This document shows positions 4,130 to 5,165 of a stretch of 5,165 bases of DNA, piece by piece. Position 1 is the stretch's first letter, and every line of letters begins with the position of its first letter. Location of the stretch: NCBI GenBank assembly GCA_025465385.1, contig JAODNG010000021.1, forward strand, positions 1 through 5,165, read 5' to 3'. The position numbers and the translations under genes were made by a program. This DNA comes from Pseudonocardiales bacterium (lineage in GTDB: Bacteria; Actinomycetota; Actinomycetes; Mycobacteriales; Pseudonocardiaceae). Under the pieces are notes generated by a model. It saw only the letters and a program-made list of their open reading frames with translations, did no database searches and was not told where the DNA came from.

Positions 4130-5165
4130 ATGTTTGAAAGGTTCACCGACCGTGCGCGGCGGGTGGTTGTGCTGGCTCAAGAAGAGGCCAGGATGCTCAA
4201 CCACAACTACATCGGCACCGAGCACATCCTGCTGGGTCTGATTCACGAGGGTGAGGGCGTAGCAGCCAAGGCCCTTGAATCGCTGGGGATCGCCCTGGAA
4301 GGGGTGCGCCAGCAGGTCGAGGAGATCATCGGCCAGGGCCAGCAGGCGCCGTCCGGTCACATTCCATTCACCCCCCGAGCCAAGAAAGTGCTGGAGCTGT
4401 CATTGCGCGAAGCGCTTCAGCTCGGCCACAACTACATCGGCACCGAGCACATCCTGCTCGGGCTCATCCGCGAAGGCGAGGGCGTGGCCGCGCAGGTGCT
4501 GGTCAAGCTCGGTGCCGATCTCAACCGGGTGCGCCAGCAGGTTCTCCAGCTGCTGTCGGGCTACCAGGGCAAGGAGCCCGCGGAGTCCGGCTCAGGGCGT
4601 GGCGAGGGCACCCCGTCGTCGTCGCTGGTGCTCGACCAGTTCGGCCGCAACCTCACCGCCAGCGCCCGCGAGGGCAAGCTGGATCCGGTGATCGGGCGCG
4701 GCAAGGAGATCGAGCGGGTCATGCAGGTGCTGTCCCGGCGCACCAAGAACAACCCAGTGCTCATCGGCGAAGCCGGCGTCGGCAAGACCGCCGTCGTCGA
4801 AGGGCTCGCGCAGAACATCGTCAAGGGCGAGGTGCCCGAGACGCTCAAGGACAAGCAGCTCTACACGCTGGACCTGGGCTCGCTGGTGGCTGGCTCCCGG
4901 TATCGCGGTGACTTCGAAGAGCGCCTGAAGAAGGTGCTCAAGGAGATCCGCACCCGCGGCGACATCATCCTGTTCATCGACGAGATGCACACCCTGGTCG
5001 GCGCCGGTGCCGCCGAGGGCGCGATCGACGCCGCGTCGATCCTCAAGCCGATGCTGGCTCGTGGCGAGCTGCAGACCATCGGTGCCACCACGCTCGACGA
5101 GTACCGCAAGTACGTCGAGAAGGATCCCGCCCTGGAGCGCCGGTTCCAGCCCATCCAGGTCAACG
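4130..5165 (+). CDS. clpC: ATP-dependent Clp protease ATP-binding subunit ClpC, N-terminal 345 residues, cut by window end
   Basis: ClpC is the hexameric AAA+ unfoldase that feeds proteins into the ClpP1P2 protease. It is essential in M. tuberculosis as ClpC1, where the N-domain is the target of cyclomarin-type compounds. The product starts MFERFTDRARRVVVLAQEEA and has two Clp_N repeats, with matching NYIGTEHILLGLI blocks at about residues 26-38 and 101-113. A linker follows (about 145-165), then the first AAA+ domain. That domain shows Walker A GEAGVGKT (213-220), pore loop GSRYRGDFEERL (255-266), Walker B IILFIDE (279-285), sensor 1 TIGATT (316-321) and the arginine-finger LERRF (335-339). 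The frame is open to the window edge, so the middle region, second AAA+ domain and C-terminus lie beyond. The usual Walker A of ClpC is GEPGVGKT; alanine here still fits GxxGxGKT. It is almost identical to remembered mycobacterial ClpC1 along this stretch. The start is set by AGGAG at 4119-4123. Confidence 0.97.
   Translation, partial: MFERFTDRARRVVVLAQEEARMLNHNYIGTEHILLGLIHEGEGVAAKALESLGIALEGVRQQVEEIIGQGQQAPSGHIPFTPRAKKVLELSLREALQLGHNYIGTEHILLGLIREGEGVAAQVLVKLGADLNRVRQQVLQLLSGYQGKEPAESGSGRGEGTPSSSLVLDQFGRNLTASAREGKLDPVIGRGKEIERVMQVLSRRTKNNPVLIGEAGVGKTAVVEGLAQNIVKGEVPETLKDKQLYTLDLGSLVAGSRYRGDFEERLKKVLKEIRTRGDIILFIDEMHTLVGAGAAEGAIDAASILKPMLARGELQTIGATTLDEYRKYVEKDPALERRFQPIQVN
4201..4233 (+). 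repeat. 33-nt direct repeat inside clpC, copy 1
   Basis: This stretch, encoding HNYIGTEHIL and the start of the next leucine codon, is base-for-base identical to 4426-4458. The copies are 225 bases (75 codons) apart and mark the two Clp_N repeats of the ClpC N-domain. Confidence 0.95.
4426..4458 (+). repeat. 33-nt direct repeat inside clpC, copy 2
   Basis: Second, identical copy of the 4201-4233 sequence, in the same reading frame, within the second Clp_N repeat. Identity extends to every third-codon position over 33 bases, while the flanks diverge at the DNA level. Confidence 0.95.

Noticed and set aside
4275..4691. Plus-strand open frame of 138 codons
   Set aside because: It is an out-of-frame shadow inside clpC. 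The clpC frame is unbroken from 4130 to the window end and carries all expected motifs.
1..5165. tRNA, rRNA, CRISPR array, insertion sequence or prophage signals
   Set aside because: None was found: no spaced repeats, transposase motifs, terminal inverted repeats or tRNA-like arms were recognised on either strand.

Overview
The window comes from a high-GC actinobacterium, most likely of the order Mycobacteriales (the mycobacterium, Rhodococcus and Nocardia group). The evidence is a clear lsr2 gene, which encodes an actinobacterial nucleoid protein, lying between lysS and clpC as in mycobacteria, plus a close match to an IdeR/DtxR iron box. The Lsr2 N-terminus (MAQKVTVTLVDD) and its long basic linker look closer, from memory, to Rhodococcus/Nocardia-type proteins than to those of M. 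tuberculosis or M. leprae. The genus cannot be fixed from sequence reading alone.

Layout. Positions 1-659 (+) hold the C-terminal part of class II lysyl-tRNA synthetase (LysS). Positions 780-1136 (+) hold lsr2, with a plausible promoter and a strong ribosome binding site. A strong hairpin at 1151-1190 separates lsr2 from a convergent block of three minus-strand genes. Read in their own direction these are a FhuF-like 2Fe-2S ferric-siderophore reductase (3743-2832), a YegS/diacylglycerol-kinase-family lipid kinase (2835-1873) whose TTG start overlaps the reductase stop, and a four-helix DUF2231-type membrane protein (1720-1217). A 386-base divergent intergenic region (3744-4129) follows. It holds the predicted iron box, a perfect 14-bp tandem repeat and a 15-bp palindrome. 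The window ends inside clpC (4130 onward, +), which encodes the AAA+ unfoldase of the Clp protease and is cut by the window edge.

How it fits together. The flanks are core housekeeping genes: translation (lysS), chromosome silencing (lsr2) and proteolysis (clpC). In M. tuberculosis lsr2 and clpC1 are adjacent and co-oriented, so the three minus-strand genes look like an accessory cassette placed between two conserved neighbours. The most interesting part is the reductase/lipid-kinase pair. The two genes overlap and sit behind a predicted IdeR box, so the sequence predicts iron-responsive co-expression of a siderophore-iron reductase and a lipid kinase. That link is inference, but it can be tested. 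No mobile element, tRNA, rRNA or CRISPR array was seen.
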